In this document: positions 15,300-22,078 of the stretch, piece after piece
Numbering within the stretch: the stretch's first letter is position 1
Layout: every line of letters starts with the position of its first letter
Source: JBNJEA01 sp051745395
Lineage (GTDB): Bacteria > Desulfobacterota > Desulfobacteria > Desulfobacterales > Desulfosalsimonadaceae
DNA: 22,078 nucleotides
NCBI GenBank assembly: GCA_051745395.1
Contig: JBNJEA010000045.1
Span: 1-22,078, forward strand
Direction: 5' to 3'
The notes under the pieces: generated by a model
The model's input: only the letters and a program-made list of their open reading frames with translations
The model's database searches: none
Told to the model about the DNA's origin: nothing
Translations under genes and position numbers: made by a program

Positions 15300-15890
15300 T
15301 CAATAGACAAAATCCACGGATTGCCAACTGGTTTCAAAATCCCACAGGGAAATGAAAAAAAAGACGTAATTCAGAAAAAACGGCAGTTGTACCTTGTCGA
15401 GTTCAGCCTTGGCGTGGACCTGGTAACGGGTGCCCTTGTCGAGTTTGTTGAGTTCCACCACGGACAGGCTCTTGATTTCCGACATCCACTGCTGGGCTTC
15501 GGCGAAAGAAGAGGTGGTCATGGCCCGGTTGTCTTCCCAGGAGCGTTTGACCACGAACTGTTTTTTCAAGCTGTCGTACTTGATGGTGTGATTGACCTTG
15601 AACTCGGTAATGGTTTTGTCCGGCAGCAGGGTGTGGACTTCTTCCAGTTTGACCAGAAAGGAAAAGGTGGTCGGGATACCGTTTAATACGGCCTCTTTCA
15701 TCTTTTCGGTAAAAGCGCCTTCCACTCTGACAAACAGCAGCAGGTTGTCCCGGGTGTTGCTGACCACCAGGTTGCTCAATTGGGCGGCATTGGCGGAGGC
15801 CGGTGTGCCGGTGACCGAAAAGAAGCCGATAAGGCATATGATCAGTATTTGGTCAAGCCTGCCTTTCATTCCGATAAGGAGGTGCATCAT
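15300..15890 (-). CDS. DUF4390 domain-containing exported protein
   Basis: 196 aa from the ATG at 15890, or 189 aa from MKGRLDQIL at 15869. An N-terminal signal peptide (about 8-34, ending ASANA) is followed by a beta-rich domain with LLLFVRVEGAFTEKMKEAVLNGIPTTF-type sequence and a hydrophobic C-terminal stretch (LPFFLNYVFFFISL). This matches DUF4390, a protein of unknown function often encoded beside ntrY in Proteobacteria. That neighbourhood suggests a periplasmic accessory to the NtrY sensor, but no activity is established. No strong Shine-Dalgarno sequence distinguishes the two starts. The upstream end abuts a small repeat-bounded element, so the native promoter or leader may have been altered by it. 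Confidence 0.8.
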   Translation of the reverse strand: MMHLLIGMKGRLDQILIICLIGFFSVTGTPASANAAQLSNLVVSNTRDNLLLFVRVEGAFTEKMKEAVLNGIPTTFSFLVKLEEVHTLLPDKTITEFKVNHTIKYDSLKKQFVVKRSWEDNRAMTTSSFAEAQQWMSEIKSLSVVELNKLDKGTRYQVHAKAELDKVQLPFFLNYVFFFISLWDFETSWQSVDFVY

Positions 15891-16080
15891 TGATGAACTC
15901 GTAAAAAGTTGGTTTTAAATGGCAAAGTATAAAGTTCAAGATTCCCGACTCTCGGGATCTGCGCTCCGCTCCGACCCCGAGAGTCGGGTTTCACGCCGCC
16001 AGTCAGCCAAGGTGCCGCAGGCCTTACTTTCTGCAAAAATACCGCCGCGGCGGAATAGAGAGCTTTTTACGAAGCCATCA
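15891..16080. mobile_element. Candidate non-autonomous TIR-bounded (MITE-like) element
   Basis: The gap between lpxC and the DUF4390 gene is bounded by 18-bp terminal inverted repeats. TGATGAACTCGTAAAAAG (15891-15908) pairs with the reverse complement of 16063-16080, matching at 15 of 18 positions. Inside are a perfect 13-bp inverted repeat CCCGACTCTCGGG / CCCGAGAGTCGGG (15944-15956, 15976-15988) and a 12-bp palindrome CCGCCGCGGCGG (16042-16053). There is no transposase and no credible coding sequence. The ends touch the lpxC stop codon and the DUF4390 start codon exactly. A target-site duplication is not clear. It could also be a dispersed intergenic repeat that is not mobile. Confidence 0.5.
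15944..15988. repeat. Perfect 13-bp inverted repeat (stem-loop)
   Basis: CCCGACTCTCGGG at 15944-15956 is the exact reverse complement of 15976-15988, with a 19-nt loop. Neither strand shows a U-run afterwards, so it is a stable stem-loop and not a standard intrinsic terminator. It might still slow or end transcription from lpxC. Confidence 0.85.
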
Positions 16081-16986
16081 TCACTGGGTTTTTTCAAAGG
16101 CAACGCGCGAATGTTGTAGTGCATCCAGTGTCATGGTTTTCCAGGCCTTTTTCCGGCTGAAAAAGGCCTGCAAAAATTCATGATTGAAGTTGTGACCGGA
16201 TTTGTAAAGCTCGATATGGCCGAGGATCGGCAGGCCCAGCAGGGAAAAATCGCCGATGGAATCCAGGATCTTGTGGCGGACGAACTCATCCGGGTATCGC
16301 AGTCCGTTTTCATTCATGACCCCGTTTTCATCGATGACCACCGCGTTGTCTAACGAGCCGCCCTGGGCCAGTCCATAGAACTTGAGGTATTCGATTTCCC
16401 GGTAAAACCCGAATGTCCGGGCCCGGCTGATTTCTTCGGCAAACCGGTCTTCCGACAGTTCCACGGTGTAGCGCATCTCATTGATTACCGGGTGCTCGAA
16501 ATGGATGGTACACGAGATAACGGGCTTTTGGGCCGGATAGACGCAGACGGATTTGCCCTCTTTTTTGAGTTCAATGGGCGATTCGATGACGAAATAAAGC
16601 CGGGGCGCATCCTGCTCAATGATGCCCGCCGCCCGGATGGCGTCGGTAAAAACCCCTGCACTGCCGTCCATGATCGGCACTTCGTATTCGTTTAACTCGG
16701 CAATGGCATTGTCGATGGAAAGGCCGGCGAAAGTGGCCATCAGGTGTTCAATCGTGGAGACGATAAAGCCGTCTTCACCGATGACCGTGGCCAGGCTGGT
16801 GTCGACCACCCGGTTGAAATGGCTCGATATCAGCGGCCGGCCCGGCAGATCAACCCGTCGGAACTTGATGCCGAAATTCGGGGGCGCCGGCTTGATGGTC
16901 AGTTCCACCGGCTTGCCGGAATGGACCCCGGTTCCGGAGAAATGTACCGGTTCCGAGAGGGTGCGTTGTCTGTAATACATGTCCAT
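16081..16986 (-). CDS. lpxC: UDP-3-O-acyl-N-acetylglucosamine deacetylase
   Basis: 301 aa, normal length. Zinc ligands are visible as His81 (STIEHLMA), His238 and Asp242 (RHKILDSIGD). His265 (SGHNFNHEF) and Glu80 complete the active site. The N-terminal FSGTGVHSGKPV is typical. LpxC catalyses the first committed step of lipid A synthesis, so the host makes LPS. It opens the minus-strand run lpxC, DUF4390, ntrY, ntrX, rsmD, coaD. A plausible sigma-70 promoter lies about 118 nt upstream. The next residue option for the start is Met3. The stop codon touches the end of the MITE-like element. Confidence 0.97.
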   Translation of the reverse strand: MDMYYRQRTLSEPVHFSGTGVHSGKPVELTIKPAPPNFGIKFRRVDLPGRPLISSHFNRVVDTSLATVIGEDGFIVSTIEHLMATFAGLSIDNAIAELNEYEVPIMDGSAGVFTDAIRAAGIIEQDAPRLYFVIESPIELKKEGKSVCVYPAQKPVISCTIHFEHPVINEMRYTVELSEDRFAEEISRARTFGFYREIEYLKFYGLAQGGSLDNAVVIDENGVMNENGLRYPDEFVRHKILDSIGDFSLLGLPILGHIELYKSGHNFNHEFLQAFFSRKKAWKTMTLDALQHSRVAFEKTQ

Positions 16987-17103
16987 TGAAAAGGAATAAT
17001 TATTTTTTGCCGGTTTTGCCAGCCGTCAAAACCGGTGATTGTACCAAGTCCATAGAGAATCGATATTGGGATATTGTTGTCGAAATTCCCATAAATTCAT
17101 TTT

Positions 17104-17132
17104 TGTATAACGAATTTTTAGCAAAATTGCAA
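17104..17132 (-). promoter_or_regulatory. Probable sigma-70 promoter of lpxC
   Basis: On the minus strand TTGCAA (17127-17132) and TATACA (17104-17109) are separated by 17 nt of AT-rich sequence. Each box matches consensus in four of six positions. Transcription would start near 17098, giving a leader of about 110 nt before lpxC. The AT-rich composition stands out against the surrounding GC-rich genes. The leader contains a repeated GATATTG motif of unknown role. Confidence 0.55.
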
Positions 17133-17168
17133 TGTATGGCCAAAGCGCCTTGCAATTTTTACGATCTG

Positions 17169-18035
17169 TCAGCAATTTTTCAAACTGTCGCGGATATAGT
17201 CTCCGAACACCCGGACCGCCTCACTGGCCGGCGATGGGCCCAGGTGCAGACCGAGCTCGACATCCGGCAGGTCGGGCAAGCCCTCATCGGTCCCGATAAT
17301 GGACATGTTTGGCGAAAGGGTGCTGGGCGTGACAATGGTGATCGCCATGCCGGCCACCACCACCGCGCGAATCCCAGCCAACCCCCGGCTGGTACAGACC
17401 ATGCGCCATTTGCGCTCACAGGTCTCCAGGGCCGCCAGAGCAGATTCCCGGAACACGCAGGCCCCTTCCGGGAAAAGCGCAAGCGGCAGCGGATCGCGTT
17501 CATGAAGGCGGCAGCCTTCGGCTTCGGCCCAGACGAGCTGCTCCCGGCGGATTATGATGCCGCCGGGCGACTGGGGCTGGCGGGTGGTTACCGCCAGATC
17601 CACGTCGCCTTCCCGGATCAGTCGCAACAGGTTTACGCTTAATTCACAGCAGACCTCCAGCCGGATTTTGGGATACAGGGTTCCGAAATGCGACAGCACC
17701 CGCGGCAGCAGGTAGGCGGCATAGTCGTCGGGAATGCCCAGCCGTACCCGCCCCTTGATGTCGGGATCGCCGAGTTCGGCCATGGCCGAATCGTTTAACT
17801 TGAGAATCCGCCGCGCGTAATCGAGCATTACCTCGCCGTTGTCGGTCAAGCCGACCTTGCCCTTGTACCGGGTCAGCAGAAATTTGCCCAGAGTCTGTTC
17901 CAGTCGGCGCACCTGCATGCTCACCGCAGATTGGGTCCGGTTGAGCCGGGCGGCGGCCTTGGTAAAACTGCCGAGTTCGGCCACGGTCACAAACGCCCGG
18001 AGCAGATGGATATCGAGATCCGGATTGAAGATCAT
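17169..18035 (-). CDS. LysR-family transcriptional regulator
   Basis: About 288 aa from the ATG at 18035. The N-terminal winged helix-turn-helix (about 8-65) shows LLRAFVTVAELGSFTKAAARLNRTQSAVSMQ-type sequence and RRLEQTLG, the LysR hallmark. The C-terminal substrate-binding domain (about 90-280) includes GRVRLGIPDDYA. LysR regulators bind a small-molecule inducer and usually control a divergent gene; here that is an EamA transporter 120 nt away, with a T-N11-A palindrome between them. The frame is open to 18101, but the 22 added residues do not fit the family. The ligand is unknown. It shares the minus strand with lpxC but is separated from it by lpxC's own promoter. Confidence 0.92.
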   Translation of the reverse strand: MIFNPDLDIHLLRAFVTVAELGSFTKAAARLNRTQSAVSMQVRRLEQTLGKFLLTRYKGKVGLTDNGEVMLDYARRILKLNDSAMAELGDPDIKGRVRLGIPDDYAAYLLPRVLSHFGTLYPKIRLEVCCELSVNLLRLIREGDVDLAVTTRQPQSPGGIIIRREQLVWAEAEGCRLHERDPLPLALFPEGACVFRESALAALETCERKWRMVCTSRGLAGIRAVVVAGMAITIVTPSTLSPNMSIIGTDEGLPDLPDVELGLHLGPSPASEAVRVFGDYIRDSLKNC

Positions 18036-18050
18036 GTGGTTTTTTCCCCT

Positions 18051-18065
18051 ATCACAAGCTGTGAT
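18051..18065. promoter_or_regulatory. Candidate LysR operator (T-N11-A palindrome)
   Basis: ATCACAAGCTGTGAT has 6-bp inverted arms (ATCACA / TGTGAT) around a 3-nt centre and fits the LysR T-N11-A rule. It lies just upstream of the LysR start, in the divergent spacer. A second inverted repeat, TTGCATT (18104-18110) and AATGCAA (18135-18141), sits closer to the transporter gene and could be another site. Confidence 0.45.
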
Positions 18066-18155
18066 GTCCCCATCACCAGTATTCATTAGCCAAGGGTTCA
18101 ATATTGCATTAGATATAAGTCAAAACCAATATCGAATGCAAAGAGGTGATACCCT

Positions 18156-19070
18156 ATGAAAAGAAGCGGCGCAACCACGATTTTTTCCGTAAACGATTTA
18201 TTGATGCTTTTGGTGATCCAGTGCTGGGGATTGACGTTTTTGTTTACCAAGCTCGGCCTCCAGAGCCTGGATCCGTTGAGCTTTGCCAACCTGCGTATCG
18301 CCAGCGCCGTTATCGTACTGGCCGTGATCGCGGCCTTCCACGCCGGCAGCCACGGCACGGTCCGGCTCCATTTTTCCGAGCATCTTCTGGCCATGCTGCT
18401 TGGCGTGCTGGGCATGGCCTGTTTTCCGTTCTGTTTTAGTCTGGCGATGAATCATACCAGCGCCGCCAATGCCGGGCTTATCTTCGGCACCACGCCGGTG
18501 GTGGTGGCCGCGATGAGCCGGATGTTTGGCATGGAACGCTTCGGGCTCAGGCAGTGGGCCGGCTTGATCCTGTCCTTTACCGGCGTGGCCTGCATTATGT
18601 TCGCCAAGGGTATACAGGTTTCGCCGGCCGCAATGGGCGGGGATCTGCTGATGGTGCTGGCCATGCTCATCTGGGCCGTCTATACGGTGATCAACCGGTT
18701 TGTCAAACAATCCCATTCGTCCCTTCAGATCACCGCGTACGGCGGCATCTGGGGGGCGGCCGCACTGGCGGCGGCCAGTTTCGGTCACCTGGCTGCGGTG
18801 TCGATATCCGAGGTCTCGCCCGTGTCCTGGCTCGGGGGGCTGTGCGCCGGCGTTTTGGGCACCGCGCTGTCCTACGTAATCTGGAACAGCAGCATAAAAA
18901 GCGCAGGGCCCGCCAAAACCGCCGTGTATTTGAACCTGGTTCCCATCGTGGCCGCGGTCAGCGGTTTTTTGATTTTAAACGAAGCACTGGGGTGGCCCCA
19001 TTTGGCTGCTGCTGTGTTCGTGGTCACCGGCGTGATGTTGACCCGGGCAGGGCCGGATGCCGTTTCGTAG
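18156..19070 (+). CDS. EamA/DMT-superfamily permease
   Basis: 304 aa with about ten hydrophobic helices arranged as two EamA repeats (about 10-140 and 150-290). Typical segments are CWGLTFLFTKLGLQSL, FANLRIASAVIVL and, in the second half, LNLVPIVAAVSGFLILNEAL, the EamA signature before the last helices. AGAGGTGA precedes the ATG, giving a well-placed ribosome-binding site. DMT permeases usually export amino acids, nucleobases or related metabolites. The substrate cannot be read. The divergent LysR gene suggests substrate-induced expression. A second, clearly different EamA gene occurs at 20367. Confidence 0.92.
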   Translation: MKRSGATTIFSVNDLLMLLVIQCWGLTFLFTKLGLQSLDPLSFANLRIASAVIVLAVIAAFHAGSHGTVRLHFSEHLLAMLLGVLGMACFPFCFSLAMNHTSAANAGLIFGTTPVVVAAMSRMFGMERFGLRQWAGLILSFTGVACIMFAKGIQVSPAAMGGDLLMVLAMLIWAVYTVINRFVKQSHSSLQITAYGGIWGAAALAAASFGHLAAVSISEVSPVSWLGGLCAGVLGTALSYVIWNSSIKSAGPAKTAVYLNLVPIVAAVSGFLILNEALGWPHLAAAVFVVTGVMLTRAGPDAVS

Positions 19071-19300
19071 GCGCGCGCCCCGGGGGTTTTCGGTGGGCCT
19101 GTACTGTCGCCGCTCATCCGATGTCGCCCCGGGCCTGGAACACGGAGTTGGCCTGTGGGTTTGCATCGGATTGCGCTTTGATGTAAAGTTGGAATCTCTC
19201 CGGAAGGGTTTGGGAAACGATGACGACAACACGGTGGTTGCCGCGCAACCGGCCAGTAAGTTTTAGATGAAACGCTCAATTTAGGATGGAGGGAAGCCGT
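19071..19300 (+). other. 230-nt intergenic gap before the DUF362 gene
   Basis: No convincing gene or intrinsic terminator. ATCCGATG (19116-19123) and CATCGGAT (19164-19171) form an 8-bp inverted repeat. TTGCAT (19162-19167) and TAAAGT, 17 nt apart, could be a weak promoter for the downstream gene. Confidence 0.3.
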
Positions 19301-20335
19301 ATGGATATGAATACCGTCTATTTCACCCAATGGTCGCAAACGGAAAACATGCTTGAAAAGACCGGATCGCTCTGCCAGGCGGCGGGTGTTTTCGACGCCG
19401 TGGCAGAAAACGACAAGGTGGCCGTCAAGCTCCACGTGGGGGAACTGGGAAACCCCAACTATGTCCGGCCCTTTTTCGTCAAACAGATCGTCGACGCCAT
19501 CCGGGCCAAGGGCGGCAAGCCGTTTTTAACCGACACCACCACCTACTATCCCCTGAAACGAAACCACGCGGTCGACCACATGGAAACCGCCATTGCAAAC
19601 GGCTTCGGCTTTGCCCCGTTTATCGTGGCCGACGGCTTGACCGGGGAAAACGGGATAAGTGTGCCCTCAAGTGACCCGCTGCTTTCAGATGTCGAGGTAG
19701 CCGGCGCTATCTATCACGCCGACGCCATGATCGTGGTCTCCCATTTAAAAGGCCATCCCCTGGCCGGCTTCGGCGGGGCCGTCAAAAACTTGGGCATGGG
19801 CGGTGTTACCAAAAAAACCAAACTGGCGCAGCATCGGCTTTTGAATCTCGTGATTGATGAAGATCTGTGCCAGGGATGCGGGACCTGCGCTGACGCCTGC
19901 TGGTTTTCCCTGCCCCGGATAGAAAATGAGGTGGCGGTTATCGACTCCCCCCACTGCATGCGGTGTCCCATCTGCCGAAATTCCTGCCCGGAAGGGGCCA
20001 TCCGCCTGGAAAACCGGGAGGATCTGCCCCGGGGCCTGTCCGTTGCCGCCAAGGGCGTGGTCGATACCTTCGCCCCCGGAAAGGTCAGCTATCTCAATTT
20101 TGCCCATGATGTGTCCACCGTATGCGACTGCGCACCGGTGGCCGGGGAAAAGTTTTCCAGGGATGTGGGCGTTTTCGCCGGATTTTCCGCGTTGTCCATC
20201 GATGCAGCCGGTGCCGTCCACATTGACATGGACCACTTAAACAATGTGCATGGCGTAGACAGCCTGCAGCAACTGCACAAACTGCGGGAGTTGGGTTATC
20301 CGGGGGCATTGAATCCGCAACAGGTCACCGTATAA
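19301..20335 (+). CDS. DUF362 domain protein with two [4Fe-4S] ferredoxin motifs
   Basis: 344 aa. The N-terminal two thirds is the DUF362 fold (VAVKLHVGELGNPNYVRP, GGKPFLTDTTTYY, VVSHLKGHPLAGFGGAVKNLGMGG). A bis-cluster ferredoxin segment follows, with Cys190/193/196/200 (CQGCGTCADAC) and Cys219/222/225/229 (CMRCPICRNSCP). No signal peptide or Tat motif is seen, so it should be cytoplasmic. DUF362 iron-sulfur proteins are common in anaerobes, with poorly defined redox roles. GGAGGGAA before the ATG at 19301 supports this start over an in-frame ATG at 19286. Two DMT permeases flank it and a LysR regulator is nearby, but no pathway can be assigned. Confidence 0.9.
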   Translation: MDMNTVYFTQWSQTENMLEKTGSLCQAAGVFDAVAENDKVAVKLHVGELGNPNYVRPFFVKQIVDAIRAKGGKPFLTDTTTYYPLKRNHAVDHMETAIANGFGFAPFIVADGLTGENGISVPSSDPLLSDVEVAGAIYHADAMIVVSHLKGHPLAGFGGAVKNLGMGGVTKKTKLAQHRLLNLVIDEDLCQGCGTCADACWFSLPRIENEVAVIDSPHCMRCPICRNSCPEGAIRLENREDLPRGLSVAAKGVVDTFAPGKVSYLNFAHDVSTVCDCAPVAGEKFSRDVGVFAGFSALSIDAAGAVHIDMDHLNNVHGVDSLQQLHKLRELGYPGALNPQQVTV

Positions 20336-20366
20336 AACGCTACCCGTTCAAGGAAGTGAAGGGCCT

Positions 20367-21281
20367 TTGGATATCAGCACCGTTGGAGATGAATCGGCCG
20401 CGCAGGTGACGCACCGGATTAAAGGGGTCCTGTTTACCATGCTGGGGGCCTTCTGTTTTGCCCTCGCACCGGTATGGGTGCGCTCCATCGAGGCGTATTC
20501 TCCCATCAGCATTGTTTTTTATCGGGCACTTATCGGTTCGGTTCCGTTGATTTTATGGGTGAGCCGGTCTTCTGCAATGCGAAAGCGCGCCGACCCCCGG
20601 CAGTTGGACGGAAAACACCGGCTTGTGCTCTTGTGTATGGGCTTGTCCATGTGCAGCACCGCTTGTTTCTATTATTTTGCCGTGTTGAAGACCACGGTGG
20701 CCAAAGCGGTTTTGCTGCACTATACCGCCCCCATATACGTGGCGCTGCTGAGCCCGCTGCTGCTGAAAGAAAAAAACACTTTGCTGACCTGGTTTGCCAT
20801 TGGAGTGGGTCTTTTCGGGACCGCCCTTATTGCCGAACCGGCCACTATCCTCGGCGCCGGCCGGGATGAGGTTTTGGGCATCATCAGCGCCATGCTCTCC
20901 GGCGTCTGCCTGGCCGGGGTTTTTCTCTTCGGCAGGTTTTTGTCCGGATACGTTCCCTCGCTGGTGCGGACCATGTGGGGCTGTCTGGTCGTCGTTTTGG
21001 TGCTGCTGCCGTGGGGGATGTTTATCCCGGCCGGGCACTTCGGGTCCAATCTGCCTTTTTTGGTCATTCTGGCCACGGTATCGCTGGTATTGCCGTATAC
21101 CCTTTTTTTCAAGGCCCAGAATTATATTTCCGCGCAGGCGGCCTCCATTGTAGCCCTTTTTGAGCCGGTTTGCGGAGTGGTTCTTGGCTTGGTGATTTAC
21201 GGCGAGCACTTGAGCCTGTCCGGGGCAATTGGTGCTGCAGCGGTAATGGCAAGCATCTGCCTTTCGACCTGCCGGCCTTGA
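20367..21281 (+). CDS. Second EamA/DMT-superfamily permease
   Basis: 304 aa with two EamA repeats and about ten helices. Signature stretches are GAFCFALAPVWVRSIEAYSP, FYRALIGSVPLIL, YFAVLKTTVAKAVLLHYTAPIYVALLSPLLLKE-type sequence, and SIVALFEPVCGVVLGLVIYGEHLS in the second half. The start is a TTG at 20367 with AAGGAAG and GAAGGG upstream. A GTG at 20406 is an alternative that keeps the first helix. It begins 31 nt after the DUF362 gene, so the two are probably cotranscribed. The substrate is unknown. It is not a close repeat of the first permease, so recent duplication is unlikely. Confidence 0.88.
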   Translation: MDISTVGDESAAQVTHRIKGVLFTMLGAFCFALAPVWVRSIEAYSPISIVFYRALIGSVPLILWVSRSSAMRKRADPRQLDGKHRLVLLCMGLSMCSTACFYYFAVLKTTVAKAVLLHYTAPIYVALLSPLLLKEKNTLLTWFAIGVGLFGTALIAEPATILGAGRDEVLGIISAMLSGVCLAGVFLFGRFLSGYVPSLVRTMWGCLVVVLVLLPWGMFIPAGHFGSNLPFLVILATVSLVLPYTLFFKAQNYISAQAASIVALFEPVCGVVLGLVIYGEHLSLSGAIGAAAVMASICLSTCRP

Positions 21282-21326
21282 ATCCAATGGCCTTGCCGTT
21301 GAAAGACCGGTTGCGGAAAATTCGAC

Positions 21327-21355
21327 TTGACACGGTTTATTCGCTCCGTTAGGAC
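21327..21355 (+). promoter_or_regulatory. Probable promoter for the riboswitch/cbiK transcript
   Basis: A perfect TTGACA (21327-21332) is followed 17 nt later by a weak TAGGAC (21350-21355). Transcription would start near 21362, directly before the cobalamin riboswitch. The -35 box and position are strong; the -10 is not. Confidence 0.5.
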
Positions 21356-21374
21356 ATTCTAAAAATTATTGCGA

Positions 21375-21545
21375 AGCGAAGGTGCCCTCCACAGGGCCTT
21401 AAAAGGGAATCCCGTGAAAATCGGGAGCGGTCCCGCCGCTGTAATCGGGGACGAAATCCGCAAAACGCCACTGTCTGAGTACGGGAAGGCGCGGAAAGTA
21501 GACCGATCCGAAAGCCAGAAGACCTGCCTTTTGCTTGTGTCATTG
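21375..21545 (+). promoter_or_regulatory. Cobalamin riboswitch
   Basis: The core features of the adenosylcobalamin-class aptamer are present in order. GGTGCCCTCC at 21381 opens it. Then come AAAAGGGAATCCCGTGAAAATCGGGAGCGGTCCCGCCGCTGT-type core sequence (about 21400-21441) and CACTGTCTGAGTACGGGAAGG. The B12 box AGCCAGAAGACCTGCC lies at 21513-21528. Such RNAs bind cobalamin and switch off downstream cobalt or corrinoid genes. The intrinsic terminator about 75 nt downstream and the following cbiK gene agree with transcriptional control. The exact aptamer ends are approximate. Confidence 0.95.
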
Positions 21546-21604
21546 CCGTGCGCGCGGCCACGTGCGGCCTTGATGCGATAAAAAAGGGTGAAGAAGACGG
21601 GTGC

Positions 21605-21641
21605 AGCCCTCTTAAGCCGCAAGGCTTGGGAGGGCTTTTTT
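21605..21641 (+). terminator. Intrinsic terminator downstream of the cobalamin riboswitch
   Basis: AGCCCTC-TT-AAGCC, loop GCAA, GGCTT-GG-GAGGGCT form a 14-bp stem with two G-U pairs and a GNRA tetraloop, followed by six T residues. It lies between the riboswitch and cbiK with no gene ending before it, so it is probably the expression platform's terminator. I did not find an unambiguous antiterminator partner by eye. Confidence 0.85.
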
Positions 21642-21754
21642 CGTTTGAACCCGTCACGCCGGCATTGAAATGCCAGCGCCCCCCGGTAAAACGGTAAATC
21701 GGGTGGCTGTGGACAAATTGGAAATAAACCGGCCGCAAAGCAAAGGAGGAAGAT

Positions 21755-22078
21755 ATGAAGCGCAAGGTTTTGAAAAAGTTTGCAATGATCGGTTTTGCAA
21801 ACGTATTGTTGCTTGCCGGGACCGTGGCGGTGGCCGGCGGCCATGGCCACCACCACAAAAAGCCCGAAAAAAAAGGCATTTTGCTGGTGGCGTTCGGTTC
21901 CAGCCTGCCCGAAGCCCGGGCGGCTTTCGACCACATCGACAAAACGGTTCGGTCCGCGTTTCCGGATCTGGCCGTCCGATGGGCCTACACCTCACGGATT
22001 ATCCGGGACAAGCTGGAAAAACAGGGAAAGCAGCTAAACTCGCCCGCCCAGGCCCTGGCCGAAATGGCCGATGCGGGC
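21755..22078 (+). CDS. cbiK: Periplasmic sirohydrochlorin cobaltochelatase CbiK, 5' part (runs off window)
   Basis: 108 codons are visible. A signal peptide (about 1-27, ending AVAG) is followed by a short histidine-rich stretch GGHGHHHKK. The chelatase domain then starts with KGILLVAFGSSLPEARAAFDHID and continues AFPDLAVRWAYTSRIIRDKL, which matches the N-terminus of CbiK. The family inserts Co2+ into sirohydrochlorin in anaerobic cobalamin synthesis. Exported versions are known in Desulfovibrio (CbiKP) and may work in metal or tetrapyrrole handling. AAAGGAGGAAG gives a strong ribosome-binding site. The cobalamin riboswitch upstream supports the call. The catalytic histidines lie outside the window. 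Confidence 0.92.
   Translation, partial: MKRKVLKKFAMIGFANVLLLAGTVAVAGGHGHHHKKPEKKGILLVAFGSSLPEARAAFDHIDKTVRSAFPDLAVRWAYTSRIIRDKLEKQGKQLNSPAQALAEMADAG

Noticed and set aside
15878..15902. Strong plus-strand ribosome-binding site AAGGAGGTG followed by ATG at the DUF4390 start
   Set aside because: The plus-strand ATG frame ends after three codons (ATG AAC TCG TAA); it is probably a coincidence of the repeat boundary.
15919..16119. Small frames on both strands (62-66 codons) in the lpxC-DUF4390 gap
   Set aside because: They run through the inverted repeats of the MITE-like element and have no ribosome-binding site or recognisable product.
16986..17642. Plus-strand frame of 218 codons
   Set aside because: It is mostly antisense to the LysR gene and crosses the AT-rich lpxC promoter region; no domain or ribosome-binding site is visible.
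18156..21281. The two EamA genes as a recent tandem duplication
   Set aside because: Their protein sequences differ throughout apart from family-level motifs.

Overview
The window looks like a chromosomal segment of a sulfate-reducing-type Desulfobacterota (Deltaproteobacteria), probably near Desulfosarcina/Desulfobacteraceae. This is an inference from moderately high GC, a Gram-negative envelope gene set (lpxC, ftsEX-envC), a DUF4390-ntrY-ntrX block, and a periplasmic-type CbiK cobaltochelatase behind a cobalamin riboswitch, as known in Desulfovibrio. No rRNA, tRNA, CRISPR array, phage or insertion-sequence transposase was recognised.

Layout. (1) 1-361, minus: 5' part of pyrE, preceded by a leader with a strong intrinsic terminator and a possible 15-codon leader peptide, which suggests pyrimidine attenuation. 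(2) 703-6273, plus: tightly packed ftsE, ftsX, envC-like factor, ctpA, and a yibQ-like divergent polysaccharide deacetylase, a cell-division/peptidoglycan-remodelling operon. (3) 6285-6379: an inverted pair of hexanucleotide repeat tracts where the plus and minus genes converge. (4) 6378-8320, minus: a TrkA-domain K+ channel gene followed by prmA with overlapping ends. (5) 8534-10167, plus: pcm and a DUF368 (PopT-type) membrane protein, overlapping. (6) 16986 down to 10180, minus: lpxC, DUF4390 gene, ntrY, ntrX, rsmD, coaD, all codirectional. This run is interrupted by a small TIR-bounded element (15891-16080), a hairpin between ntrY and ntrX, and a structured 309-nt gap between rsmD and coaD. 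(7) 17169-21281: a LysR regulator (minus) divergent from a DMT/EamA exporter, then a DUF362 iron-sulfur protein and a second EamA transporter. (8) 21327-22078: promoter, cobalamin riboswitch, intrinsic terminator and the 5' part of a secreted cbiK.

How the parts work together. FtsEX transmits ATP hydrolysis across the membrane to the EnvC-like factor, whose LytM domain has lost its zinc ligands, so it should activate amidases and not cut. CtpA and the YibQ-like protein belong to the same envelope theme. LpxC, DUF4390 and the NtrY sensor place lipid A synthesis and a two-component system in one transcriptional direction. The riboswitch should shut off cbiK when cobalamin is plentiful.

The least explained parts are the pyrE leader, the rsmD-coaD structured RNA region, the MITE-like element, and the LysR/DMT/DUF362/DMT cluster.
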